From positions 665,501 through 729,500 of the forward strand of contig CM029122.1 in the NCBI GenBank assembly GCA_016859345.1: DNA of 64,000 bases. Reading direction: 5' to 3'. Position 1 is the first letter of the stretch. Each line of letters begins with the position of its first letter. Positions 12,601 to 26,200 of this stretch are shown in pieces. The notes beneath the pieces were generated by a model that saw nothing but the letters and a program-made list of their open reading frames with translations, was not told where the DNA came from and ran no database searches. This stretch comes from Istiophorus platypterus. Lineage: Eukaryota; Chordata; Actinopteri; Istiophoriformes; Istiophoridae. The position numbers were made by a program, and so were the translations under genes.

Positions 12601-15600
12601 CAGATCTCCGGTTAATGTGTAGATTCAAAAGCAGCCACACTGGTAATTCATTGAGGTACTGTCTGTCAGTAGTAATACCTCGTTAGTTTGTAGTATCTGA
12701 TGGTAGAACAGGTCAGCAGTTTGAGGCTCTGAACTGAACTGTTTCTGTGAATGCTCCATCAAATTTTCATCTGAAGTTTCCCTTAGGTTCTTGTCAACCT
12801 ATAGAGACAGATGTTGACATGTTAATGATATGTTGAGACCAATGTGGTCTGGAGATGGTAAAGAGGCACAAACTGCAAAAAATAAGATCAAATTGAAAGA
12901 CCTCTGTTGGGTCAAGCTTGGTGGCCTCCAGGTCTTCTTTAGTTAGCTGCAGGCAGACTGGGAAACTGGAGACAGCGCCAGCTGGTGACAGCAAGAAACT
13001 ACAGGTTACTCCTTAGATGTGTTTCCATCTACGCTGGTTTTTGTAGATTGTCTACTAAAACTGTATCATTCACACTAATGCGGATCCGACAGAAATTACT
13101 TTTGATTTCAGTCCTAACTTTTATTGTTTTAAAGGTTGGTGTGACAAAATCCTTAGTTTGATCCTTTGTGTGAAATACAGCAAAATTCTGTGTCAAAATT
13201 TTGGTCAGCCCACCACTTTGGTCTAAACTGAAATCTTAAAAACTATTTGGTTGATTATCAGGAAATTTTATACAAACATTCATGTTCCACAGCAGATGAA
13301 TCCTGAGGAATTTTACTCTGGTGCTACCATGAGGTTGTCATTTGTGATCTTGAGTGAAATATTGGATGGATCATGATGAAATGTGGTTCTGACATTCACG
13401 TTCCCCTGGGGATGAACTGCAATAACTTTGGTTATCCTGTCTCAGAACCATCATCGGCACCATCATCAGGTCAGAGTTTTAGTTTTGTACAATACTTTTC
13501 TGGAACATCATGAATACCAGTGTGTTACTTACCAAGGGTGTCAGATTCAGAGATGGTGCAGAGGATGGTGGCAGGTATCAGGGTAGTGGTGGTTGACACA
13601 CTACTGTCTGAACTGGACAACCGAGTTTGATTCTGACAGAAAGATAGAGAGAGAGAAAGGGATTAAAGATTAAAAAATTAAGGTTTGTTTTGTTTTCTAT
13701 TTAAACAACTGTTAAATATCTACCTGTGCCTGCTGCCATTCGTAATTGATGGAGTTTCTGTTCTTCTCGCCACCTTCTGCTCCATTCATGGTCGTCTTGG
13801 CAACAGATGCTAGTTGTGCATCTCCCTGGAGATTTTTGACCACGCCCATCTGCAGATCCTCATTGTAGGAGGAGGCAGGGCCAATCTGAGGAGACCAGTG
13901 GCCATGAGAGAGGTTCCTGAGAGAGAGGGAGAGAAATCAGGATCCAGGAATGTGAAGTCCTTTATACTGTGTATAACTGTGGTTGAGTATACATGTAGTT
14001 GTGTGTATTCCTAATGCTGTGTATTGCAATCTGTGTATACCCCTGTTTGTGTATACGAGTTGTTGAGTATACCATTGGTAGTGTATACCTGTGGCTGTGT
14101 ATATCAGTGGTTTTGTATGGACGTGTGTGTATACCTGTGGGTGTGTATACCTTGGGGTTTGTATAACTATAACTGTGTATACCAGTGGTAGTGTAGACAT
14201 GTGGTTGTGTATACCTGTGGTTGTATATGTGTGTGTGTGTGTGTGTATACCTGTGGTTGTGTGGTACCTGTGGTTGGGTACATCTGTGGCTGTGTATACC
14301 AGTGGTTGTGAATGGCAGCATGTGTATACTTGTAGCTGTGCATACCGGTGGGTGTGTATACCTGTGGTAGTGTAGACCTATGGCTGTATATACCTAGAGT
14401 GGTGTATAGCTTTGGCTGTGGTTGTGTATGCCAGTGGTTTTGAACATCTCTGGCTATGTATACCTATTGTTGTGTATACCTGTGGCTGTGTATATCAGTG
14501 ATTTTGTATGGGTGTGTTTGTATACCTTTGGTTGTGTGGTGCCTTTGGTTGGATACATCTGTGGCTGTGTATATCTGTGGTTGTGAACGGCAGTGTGTGT
14601 ATACTTGTAGCTGTGTATACCTGTGGTTGTGTATGGGCGTGTGTGCATATCTGTGATTGTGTATACCTGTGGTTGTGTATACCTGTGGTTGTATATGGCC
14701 GTGTGAGTATACCTGTGATTGTTTATACCTGTGGGTGTGTATACCTGTGGTTTTGCATACCTGTGGTTGGATGGTGCCTGTGGTTGGGTACGTCTGTGGC
14801 TGTGTATATCTGTGAATGTGAATGGTGGTGTGTGTATACTTGTAGCTGTGCATACCTTTGGGTATGTATACCTGTGGTAGTGTAGACCTATGGCTGCATA
14901 TACCTAGAGTTGTGTATAGCTGTGCATGTGTATACCAGTGGTTGTGCATACCTGTGGCTATGTATACCTAGAGTTGTGTTGTGTATACCTGTGGCTGTGT
15001 CAATCAGGGGTTTTGTATGGGCATGTGTGTATACCTTTGGTTTTTCAAACCGGTGGTTGTGAATGCCTGCGGCTCCGTATACCTATAGTTGTGTTTACCT
15101 GTGGCTAGTATACCAACAGTTGTGTATACCTGTGATTGTGTATACCAGTGGTTGTGTACATCTTTGGTTGTGTATACCTGTGGTTATATATGTGTGTGTG
15201 TATACCTGTGGTTGTGTGGTACCTGTGGTTGGGTACATCTGTGGCTGTGTATACCAGTGGTTGTGAATGGCGGTGTGTGATACTTGTAGCTGTGTATACC
15301 TTTGGTTGTGTATGGGCGTGTGTGCATACCTGTGATTGTGTATACCTGTGGTTGTGTATACCAGTGGTTGCATATATCTGTGGTTGTGTACATCTGTGGT
15401 TGTGTATACCCGTGGTTGTATATGGCCGTGTGTGTATACATGTGATTGTTTATACCTGTGGTTGTGTATACTTATGGTTTTGTATACCTGTGGTTGTGTG
15501 GTACCTGTGGTTGGGTACACCTTTGGCTGTGTATATCTGTGGATGTGAAAGGTGGCGTGTGTATACTTGTAGCTGTGCATACCTGTGGTTGTGTATGGCA

Positions 15601-18600
15601 GTCTGTGTACTCAGAAGTGTGAGTTCAGACAGTCTCTCCTCTGCACACTGAGCGGTGAGTCGAGCTTCAGCATCCTGATCCCAGCAGTCCTCCATCGTCT
15701 CCTTCAGGGAACGCAGTGCCTTGAACCACCAGACACACGGTCAACAGGATTTCTGTCAGGGCTACAGCCCACAGTGAATATATTACAGGACTTTTGATGA
15801 AGACAGGGTTAAGATTTAAATCTTTCCTCCATTTTATATCAATGAATTGCAAAACTTAAAGGCAACTAGACAAATATACGCAGCCCTAAATTCAGGGCTG
15901 AATGAATTCGGGGCTGAATGCTCTACTGCTTCCATCAAACAAGCTCCACAAGTCAAATGTTTGCTTTGACCTTCCATATTCCTGCTGGAACAGTCTGGGA
16001 GTAAGCTCTACCTGATAAGGTGACTTCAGGGTAAAGAAATTCTCCACAGTGTTTATCTGATGCTGTTGAGGACTGAATGGGATCGTTTTATGTGGAGACG
16101 GGAAATGATTGATATGGTTTTTGTGGCTTTATTGAGAAAAACTCAACAGACTCTGGCAGTGCGGTTCAGAACAAAAATCGTAAACTGTGAGCGCTATGGA
16201 TTGTAATGTTAACACATTAAGAAACAGAGTGTATCCTTGAGTTGAACCTGTACTGACAAGTGAGAGCAAGGACACTAACCAGGCTGTTCTCCTTCCAAGC
16301 TTCAGGGAATCGGGGTCTGTACTTCCCTCTGGCGACGAGGATCTGCATCTCCTCGAAGCTTGGATGGTTCCCGAGCTCTGCCTGAAACGCCAGCTGATAC
16401 TCCGGTACTGTTTCGCCTAAACACACGGACATGAAATGTAGGTCTGTTTTACGCCAGTATTCGGCAGTGTAAACAAAATCTTTACAGCATCTGATCAATG
16501 TTTATGCCTTTAATTAATGATAATTCTTTTGATTTATTTTTTAAATAAAGTAGTTAATTTTTTAATCCATAAAATGTCAGAAAATTTGAAAAAAATAAAC
16601 CTCCCAAAGGCACATCTTCAAGTGACAGTCCAGAAATATTCATGCTAATTGTGATATAAATCGCAGAAAAAAATTGACACTAAAGACCATTTGAGTTTTT
16701 ACTATAAATAATTTTAACCATTTAGTAATTTAGTGTATAATATTCCCAAATCTTCAGAGTGTTGGTTCAGGGACTCTTATTGCTCTAGCCACTGAAAGGC
16801 TAAATATCCTCGGTCAGAGGTTTTTAAGCTTTTTGCAGGAGAGTTGAAGAAAAATCTATCTTAAACCTGAACACACAGATTTGAAATGTGTTATTAGATT
16901 CAGTGTGGTTCCCACTTTCTGAGCATGTCATTATCTTTGTTTTCAATTGTAAAGCTTCTGATGTGACTACATATTAAAACAACCTGCAGGAAATAGCACT
17001 AGTCCACACACTAACACACTGATGGCAACTTAGCTGCCATGCAGGTCACATGTAGACATGAGGAGCTGGGGATTAGTGATTAGTGGACAAGCTGCTCTAC
17101 CACCTGAGCCACAGTGAATCCGTAGCGTATCTGAATACTACAATGTACTGTTTATCTTTTCCCTCCTTCATTTTTTCATTTATTTAATTTCATTTGATAT
17201 CGTTTTATGTTTTTTTAAGCCTGGCCACAAACCAAAATCCTTCAGGCATGTAATAAGGTGGATGGTTGAAATTGGACGTAGCATGGTGTGTGGGACATGT
17301 CGTACAAACATCTTGTATGTAACCCCCTGTTTGTCTGCAGTGTCGTGTCACCTGGGAACAGGTCGGAGCAGCGCCTGAAGCTCTCCCAGTAGAGCAGACC
17401 CAGGGCATAAACATCCACCTGCTTCAGTGCCGACTCACAGTCCCTGAGGTTCAGAGCTCCCCCCAGGACCTCTGGAGCCATGTACCGCACCGTCCCCACC
17501 TACAGACACATGCACGTTAAACCTCTACTTCCTGTTTTGTCCCATGCCCGTACCTTTGTCTTCACATGAACTGACCTCAGATATTGTCATGGTGTCATCA
17601 TCTCCCGGGCAACAGGGCTGGTTCCCCGTCAGCCGCATGGACAGACCGAAGTCGGCAAGGACGCAGGACAGATCGGCTCGGACCAAAACGTTCCTGCTGG
17701 TCACATCTCTGTGGGCCACAGCTGGTTTATACTGGTCTGAGTGGGGACAGAGGAGAGGCTGGTCTAGATTGGTCACATTTTAAAGACCCGGAGGGACCTG
17801 TTGGTGTTTTATCACCTGGCTTCTACCAAGAGAAACCTATTCTGACTGCTGTGGTTTTGGTAGATATATCTAAACAAATCATAGAGTCAAACTCCAGACT
17901 CCTGTTTGTTTAATGGAAAGAACATTCTGGCATTTGCTTTGTTAGTTATGAATCTGGAGCAAAGAAAAGGTGCTTTCTCTAAATAACAGGACATTTATCC
18001 AGTGATTATTGGGACAAAATCTGGAAAATTATTATCTAGAAGATTAACAAGATCATTTTATCACATCATTCAAATCTTCCTCAAGTGACGAGAACTCTGC
18101 AGCCAGGAGCGGAGTAGCTGGATTACATGTTAGTTCTGAAGTAACCAAAAGACAGATATGTAGATATTTACATATTTACACATTCATATTCAGATACTTT
18201 TTTTTTTATCCGAATGGAGAGAGGTCTTTTACCAGTTATCAAGAAAAAAACACTTTTTTTTCATAAAAACTCATTTATGCTTATCTGAAAAATGATACTT
18301 TCCTTGTGAAAGTGATTATCAATTTTGTTCTCCTAAATGATCAAGAAAAACACATATTGTTTTCACATGAAAAGCAGATATATTTACCACTATCTCGAAA
18401 AACCCCCCTAAAACAAGAATTATACTTTATCCTCAGAAAACCAACAGTTGTTTTTTCCTTTCAGTACATTTAAACCAAAATATATCTTAAGACCAAATTT
18501 TGTTTTCTTGTGAAAACAAGACATTTATCTAATTATCTAAAAAGAACAATCCTTTTTAATCTAACTTTAATTCTCGGGATGACAACTTCCACATGTGGAG

Positions 18601-19386
18601 ACAAACTACTGTGAGGCAGATAACCAATCAGCTTCTCTTGCTGATGGACAGATTTCATTATGTGATCAGCAGCCGATCTGTCTTCACCAGCTCTGCAGCC
18701 TGTTTACTGTAAACTGCTGACTGCTGAGAACCTAGAACCCAGAGCCCAATCAAATAACGACAGGACGCCTACCTCCTCTGTAGAGCTCCGTGTGCAGGAA
18801 GGCGAGTCCTCTGGTCACGCCGTGACTCATCCTGCAGCAGGTGAGCCAGTCCACTGGGTGGAGAGACAGGTATCGAGACAGACAGCCCTGATGGAAAGAC
18901 AGACAGGCAGGCAGACAGGCAGGAAGAAAGACAGACAGACAGGCAGATGGACAGATGGACAGACAGACAGACAGGCAGGTAGGCAGGCAGGCAGACAGGC
19001 AGACAGACAGACAGACAGGCAGGCAAGGCAGGAAAGGCAGGCAAGGCGGCAGACAAGCAGACAGACAAGCAGGCAGACGGACAGGCAGACAGACAGACAG
19101 ATAGACAGACAGACAGATGTTTACAATAAATACTGTCTTGTTTTTTCATCATTATTTTTCTAATGATATAAAGGATGAAGGACTGAGATGATGGATATTA
19201 ATATTTCACTGTGACTGAAATGTTTATTTAATATAGAGACATATAAATTAGCATCTTATTATCTAAGGAATGAGTGAAAGCTCAAGGAGAAAGCTGCAAC
19301 AATGATGGGGATGATGATGGTGATGGTGATGATGATGACTGTGATGTTGTTGATGATGATGGTGATGATGGCTATGATGATAATGG

Positions 19387-19424
<38 letters not shown>

Positions 19425-22400
19425 GTGATGATGGTGATAGTGGTGTTTATTTATTCATGTATCTATATTTCAGGTATTGTTAACCTTTGAGTTACAAATA
19501 ATTATTAAATGAAGCTTTTTCCTGGTGAGAAGGAAACTCGTGTTGTTGATGTTTGGTTTAAAATTGTCTGATAATCTGGGGGAAGAGCCATGAAATTAAA
19601 AACTCACTCACATTAACACATATACTGTTTATAAGCTTTGTGCTGCCATATGTCTGTGTCGGTTCATAGAACGAACAGATCTTACCTTAAATTGTGGCCA
19701 ATGAGACAGGTGTGTACGTGTACGTGTGTGTCTGTGAGTGTGTGCGTGAGTGTGTGAGTTTAAGTGTGTATACGTGTGTGTGGGCAGACAGTCAGGTAAT
19801 TACTGCCTGATTGCTACATAGGAATGCAGTAAACAAACCAGCCAGAGATTACACTGAGTGTGTGTGTGCCTGTGTGTGTGTACGTGTGTGTGTTTGTGCA
19901 TGTGTGTGTAGCCTACATGTTTGTGTGTTTATTAAACATTGTGTGTGTAACCTATGTGTGTAAATAGCTTGTGTATATAAACAGGAAATTGTCTATGTAC
20001 AAGTTTTTAAACGAGATATTGTGATAATAAGGATTTGATTTACAGTATGTGTGTATGTAACCGTGTATGTAACTGTTCACATGTGTGTGTGTATAAGTGA
20101 GTGTGTGTGAGTGTGCGCCTCCAGACAGGAAGCAGGAGAGACGGCGCCGTATTCTTCCTGCACAGTAACAAGACTAATGGAGTCAGAGAGACATGGACGT
20201 GAACTAAAGGACAGACAGCTGAACTGGGTAACTTCCTGACAGTGCTCGCTACAGACTGCAGACTCCATGACAGACAGAGACAGTTTACTTTTTATATCAA
20301 CAAGCGCTGGTGCTCAACAGCTGTCATTAACCAGAGTCTGTGTCAGTCTGGTGTAGAGCTTTACCAATGCAAACACTGCCTCTGAACACATCATGAATAC
20401 TGTAGATAGACTGGATTTCACCTGACCCCTCCAAATTTATTTTGAGCTATGTTAACAACTGCTCCATCGAAAAATCCCTGAAAAGACTCCAGTAATATAA
20501 CCCATGTGCCACAGGTTTTAACAGGGCTCTTGAGAACTGCAATGGTTCTGTTCCAGGGGCCCAAAAAATCTCTGGCCCTTCCTCCTCTTGAAACCGGGGA
20601 ACACTGTTGCCATGGCCTCTGGAGACCAAAGGATGCCCCTGATTTGTAAAATAGATTGTGTTTGTTCATAACTGTAACTTAGATGAAGATCTGATCATAT
20701 TTTAGGACAATTTTAAACATTTAAATTTGCAACGTTTTCTTGCTACGGCATCTGTTCTTCATCTGAGTCTGAGCAGTGGAGGGAATAAATAAATGAAGCT
20801 TGTCCTGAGGGTGGTGCTAGAGGAAACTTCATGAGTCATAAAAATCTAAAGGGTTCATCCACTGGAGAGCAAGATGGAGATCAGGGGAGTCCTGGAAAAT
20901 CTGACCAGGGGTTGTGGAAGGAACTTTGTGAATTTTTTGAAGGACAGTCGCATCAAGTCAGTTTTATTTATATAGCTCCATATCATAACAGATGTTGTCT
21001 CAGGGTACTTTTCCTATAGAACAGGTATAGACCAGACTCTTTATAATGGACATACTGGGCATCAAGCCAATTGCAGAAAGGTCAGTTCTGTCTTATTGTT
21101 ATAGCTAAATTATGGTTAACATCACATCAAGCATACAAGCCTGGAAAGATACTATACCATAGGGAAAATTCAAACAATGGAACAAATTACTTTTAAGTTA
21201 AGAGGGAAATTACAACTGCATGAAAAATGACAGAGAACAAGGTATAATTATGAAAAACAAATAAATGCTTGATATGGATTTTTAGAAACACAGAAATAAG
21301 TTACTGTAATAGAATAAGGTGAACTGTAATTTTAACAACTCCTTTTTTGTTGTTGTTTGTTTATGTTGCCTGTTCATGCTTTTGGTTTTCTGTGCATTTT
21401 TCTTTTTTGTATTGTTAAATATTTATCTTGTTGAGGAAATTTCATTGATGAGGCTGAGAATTTTAATATCAGGCTACAGTAAACAAAAATAATTATTAAA
21501 AATTATAAAAAGGATAGCACTAGCCAGCAAACATGCATGTAGCACTATTTGTTTAATTGGTTGTCTTACATGTGGGTAGTACTCCATGAGGATCAGGAAC
21601 TCTGGTTGTCCGTCGGCTGCCATCCTCTCGTTGGCAGTCAAGAAGCGGGTGATGTTGACATGTTGTTGCAGCAGCGGCAGACTGTAGATGGAGCACTCGT
21701 TGGTGAAGTTCTGCCGGTTGGCCGAGCTGAAGAGTTTGACGGCCACACAGCGCTCATTAAGGCAGCCACGAAATACTGCACCGTAACGTCCTCGACCAAT
21801 CAGCTGCCAGAGAGGAGGACAGATAAATGGAAACAGAGACAGACTTGTGGTGTTCCTCAGGGTTCAATTCTAGATCCTCTGACATTCAGGTTTTTTATGT
21901 TTATTCACTTTAACATTACCCTCTAACATTATGTAAAAAGTTAAAAAATTTATATGAAATCTTTTATTAACTGTAGTCACCATGTGCTTGTTTTAACAAA
22001 CCCATCGTCTCTCTTAAAGGGACAATACAAAACTTTGATATGTCAAATTCAATCTCCTTGACTTTTCCTTAGTTGACTATGAAAACCATTATTCTGTTTT
22101 CAAAGATGACACAATAACCCTGATTATGTCAAATTGATGTCATCAGGGATATCTTGACCTTTGACTCAATTCTAAAAATTTCCAACAGAAAAAGTTACAA
22201 ATTGGCGGAGTGGTACTTGCTAGTCATGAGTGTTTACAAGGCGGGGATGGTCCAAAGAAAGACACTATCTCGTGTACTATGGAAAATGTAGGGTCAGTTT
22301 TTGGACTGAAAATCCAGACATACAGTATCCATCTCTGCTTCTCAGATTTGGACCCCTCTTTCCCTCACATTACAGAAGTGCAGCACTAAATCACTGGGGT

Positions 22401-23236
22401 CCCCTTTTTTAAATTTTATTCAGGCAGGGCACCATCAACCTCTCACTTTTTAGGTACATAAATCTTTAATTTTATAATATACAAATATTGTAAATAGTTA
22501 ATTCACTGCCCAAAGAAAACTATCTCCATGATCTCAGCTTTATTAAGCTAAATAAAACAGCTGTTTTCAGCTTTTTGACACTGCATTTTTCATCTGAGAC
22601 AATAGGTTTTTATAGGTTTTATTTAGACAGTTACAATATATGTATATTAAATATAAATATATGTTATGTGTAACACATATTTAATACTTAATATAAAAAT
22701 ATATTGTTTTACTGTTGGCCTTAAAAAACAGCACCTGACTTGACTTGTATGCTGTAAAATGTTCAGGAGCACAGTGAGTATCTGGATCACAACTCCTTAA
22801 AAATTATTATATGCAATTATAGCCAACTAAGCCTGGCATTTGGACTCTGGCAGGGGTCAAAGTTACCTCCAGCAGTCTGAGATTGTCCAGGTCGAGAGCA
22901 GACTCAGTGTCTGCTGCCTCCATCACATCCAGAGCAGACAGACTGTGTTTCTGTTTCCCTGAAAACAAAAGAAACACCGTTGGTATCAGTGATTATTGTT
23001 ATTAATCACATGCGCTCACGGTGTGTGTGTGTTCAGATTGAGTGTGTACCTTTCATCATGCGGTATCCCAGGAACAGTGCCATGATGAGGATAGCTGCTA
23101 TGGCGACAGTCACCAGGGCGATGAGCGCCGACTCCTGCCTCAACAACTGGTGTTCTGCTGGACAATGATGTCAATGTTAACAGCGCAATGACATCACCAT
23201 GTAAACAGCAACATTATCACTCACCCACAAACACAA

Positions 23237-23268
<32 letters not shown>

Positions 23269-26200
23269 ACACAGACACTCATGGATCAATAAAGTTTCCA
23301 TTTGATTTCCTGGAGAGAGACGCAGACTGTCTGTGTTTTTGTCTTCATCATTGCTACTCCTCCTGACTCTGTTTTAACGGTATAACTGTTAAATTTCATT
23401 TAAAATTTTCAGTTTATTAGATTTACACTCAAACACTCCCTGCTCATTATAAATGGGATTATATCTACTATATCTGTATATTATAAATATATCTGAGGCA
23501 CAATAAATAGCCTGTCTTCTTTGTTTTAATCCTGCAAAGGCAACATTCGGGGCTGAGCAGCAGATTTTGGCTTGACCACAGAGCAATGTAGAGTAACCAA
23601 GTGCATTTACTCAAGTACTGTATTAAAGTACATGTTCGAGGTACTTTTACTTTACTTACATTTCTTACTTTTTCTCCATACCACCTGAAAAGTTTTTTTT
23701 TTAAATATAAAGTTTTATTTCTTTATTGTAAATGAAACTACACAGCAGTAAAAACAAGCACAGATGAAACAATTAGCTGAAATGGTCAGGAAATTACTTC
23801 ACAACTGTTTAGATAATAACCAGTCACTTTCATGTTCAAAATACCAAATATTTCATAATTCCAGCTTCTCAAATGTGAAGATTTACTGCTCCACATTTTT
23901 ATTCCTTTCTTTTAATCATTTAAATTTAGTTTTAATGAGGTTTGGAGTGTTGGTTGGACAAAACAAGTGTTTTGAAGGTGTCACTTTGGGCTCTAAGTTT
24001 TTACAAACTAAACAATTAATCTATTGATTGAGAAAATTATCAGCAGATTCAACCTTAAGGAAAATAATTATTAGTTGCAGCTGATAAAGATAAGATAAAG
24101 ATCAGCTCCATCAGTAAAAAGCTGCAGTGATAACAATCTAATGATAAAATATAGATCAGTATAACAGTCGCAGGCAGTTTTCTGCACTGATGCTTTTTCA
24201 GTCTTAATCCTATTGTATTTCATGCTGTAAAATATTATGTGACATCTTAAATCAGAAGCAGCAGCATTTAATCCATGATGCATTTCAAGAGTAAAACATC
24301 AGCTGCTGATGTTATGTACTTTCGTTCTTATTTGTGGTGATTCAGTAGCAGCCTGGTGCCATTTACACCTGATTTACTGTAAGTGAATGGCCTAATGCCG
24401 TTTCTCTCTGATGAGGCTCTTCTCCAGTCAGAGGCTGAAGATTGGCCGACAAGCGTCCTGCTGTCTTCAGGTGCTGCACGCATATAAAGATCTGAAGGAG
24501 AAGCTTTTCATACAGTAGAAAGCGGCTGTGGACAACAGATAATGTAACAGAAGAACCTGGCTGTGGTCTCAGCCAATGGGAAGCTCACCAAATCCACGTT
24601 TGCATCTGTTCATGAGTGAAATTTCTTAATGTGTGATAGTTAGGCTCTTATTTAATATATGAATGTATATTTATACTGTAAGAACCTGCTTTTTGTCAAT
24701 CAAATCTGGCAACACTGATCCAGACAATGCGACACAGCACAGAGGAGAGCAGACCTTAAAGTGATTAGTGAATCATTTAGGAAACAGCCATGAAGCCTCC
24801 AGCACTAAAACACACACCTGCTGCTAACACAGTTCCTACCTGTTCATTTACAGAACAAGCTGCTGTAACTGAATGAAAAATAAACGCAGGACTTGGGACC
24901 TGTGATCTACTGCTCAACATGACACCTCAGACAGTTCAGGTGATTCTTCTGCCCAGTAGCAACCAGTATGAGCCCAGCGACTGGTCAGTACAGAGCCACC
25001 TGCTCACCTGAATGTGCGTTGTCCAGCCCATCACTCTTCATAAGCCTCAGTGCAGGGGTGTCGCCAGTGGGCAGGGTCTCGGTGAAGTTGGCGTTGCAGA
25101 GATCTCGGCTGCAGCAGCAGAAACGGTAACTGCCGTTTTGGATCTGAGAGGGCGTTGCCGTTACCAGGCAACGGTCACCATGACACTCTTGGTTGTCGCC
25201 GACGTGAGGCCAACAACCTGAATGAGAAAACATATTTAACCCTTAACAGCATGGATGTTTTTTCAAACACTCCTATGGCCTTTAGGTCTTCAGTGACAAC
25301 TTGGAGAAGGCAGATTAGCATTTTAACAAAAATCACATCAATTTTTCAGAACTTAATACTAACAGTTACAAACATATGAAAGTACATCAGACATATTCAT
25401 CATTTTGTCTGTGTTTCTTCATAGTAACAGTGAAACAACAGCTCCACCATTAGGTCAGAGGCGACAAAACTAAATGACTCGCTCACCTTGCTTCACCAGG
25501 TGCATTTCACCATCTGGTCTTTTTTCCCACAATCCATAGCAGCGGGAGCCGTGGCTGCAGCGAATCGTGCCGTTCTCTCGCACCACTCCTCGCAGCTCAG
25601 TGGTAAGTCCACTATGAGGCTCCGCCCCCTGCAGGTGGTCAGTGAAGGCACACTCTCTGTCCTCTGACTGAAGACCTGCACACAGAGTTAGTATATCATC
25701 AGTGTGGGTGCTGGACTCTCCATCAGCAGTAGAAGCCAATCTGATGACATTTCTTCAGACCTCAGACCAGACCTCAAACCTCAGATCGGACCTCAGATCA
25801 GACATCAGACCTCAGATCAGACCTCAGATCAGAAATCAGACCTAAGATCAGACCTCAGATCTCAGATCAGACCTCAGACCTCAGATCAATCTTAAGACTT
25901 CAGATCAAACCTCAGAGCCTCAAACCTCAGATCAGACTTCAGACCTCAGATCAGACCCTAGACATTAGATCTCAGATCAGAACCCAGACCTCAGACCTCA
26001 GACCTCAGGCCTCAGACCTCAGACCTCAGGCCTCAGACCTCAGATCAGACTTCAGACTTCAACCCTCAGACCTGAGAGCAGACTTCAGATCAGACACACT
26101 GCTGTACTAGTTGTGTTGTCTTGTAATCAGGAGTCTTGAAATTGCACACCACTGATCAGTGACAAAATATCCCAACCAGTCTGTCTGGTCTCAAAACTAC

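Noticed and set aside
13937..15651. Many 60-171 codon frames in the bmpr2 intron 11 region
   Set aside because: Translations of the 16-base minisatellite on both strands; only the exon 11 part is coding.
19274..19490. Poly-Asp and poly-Met frames
   Set aside because: Pure (GAT)n translation inside a bmpr2 intron.
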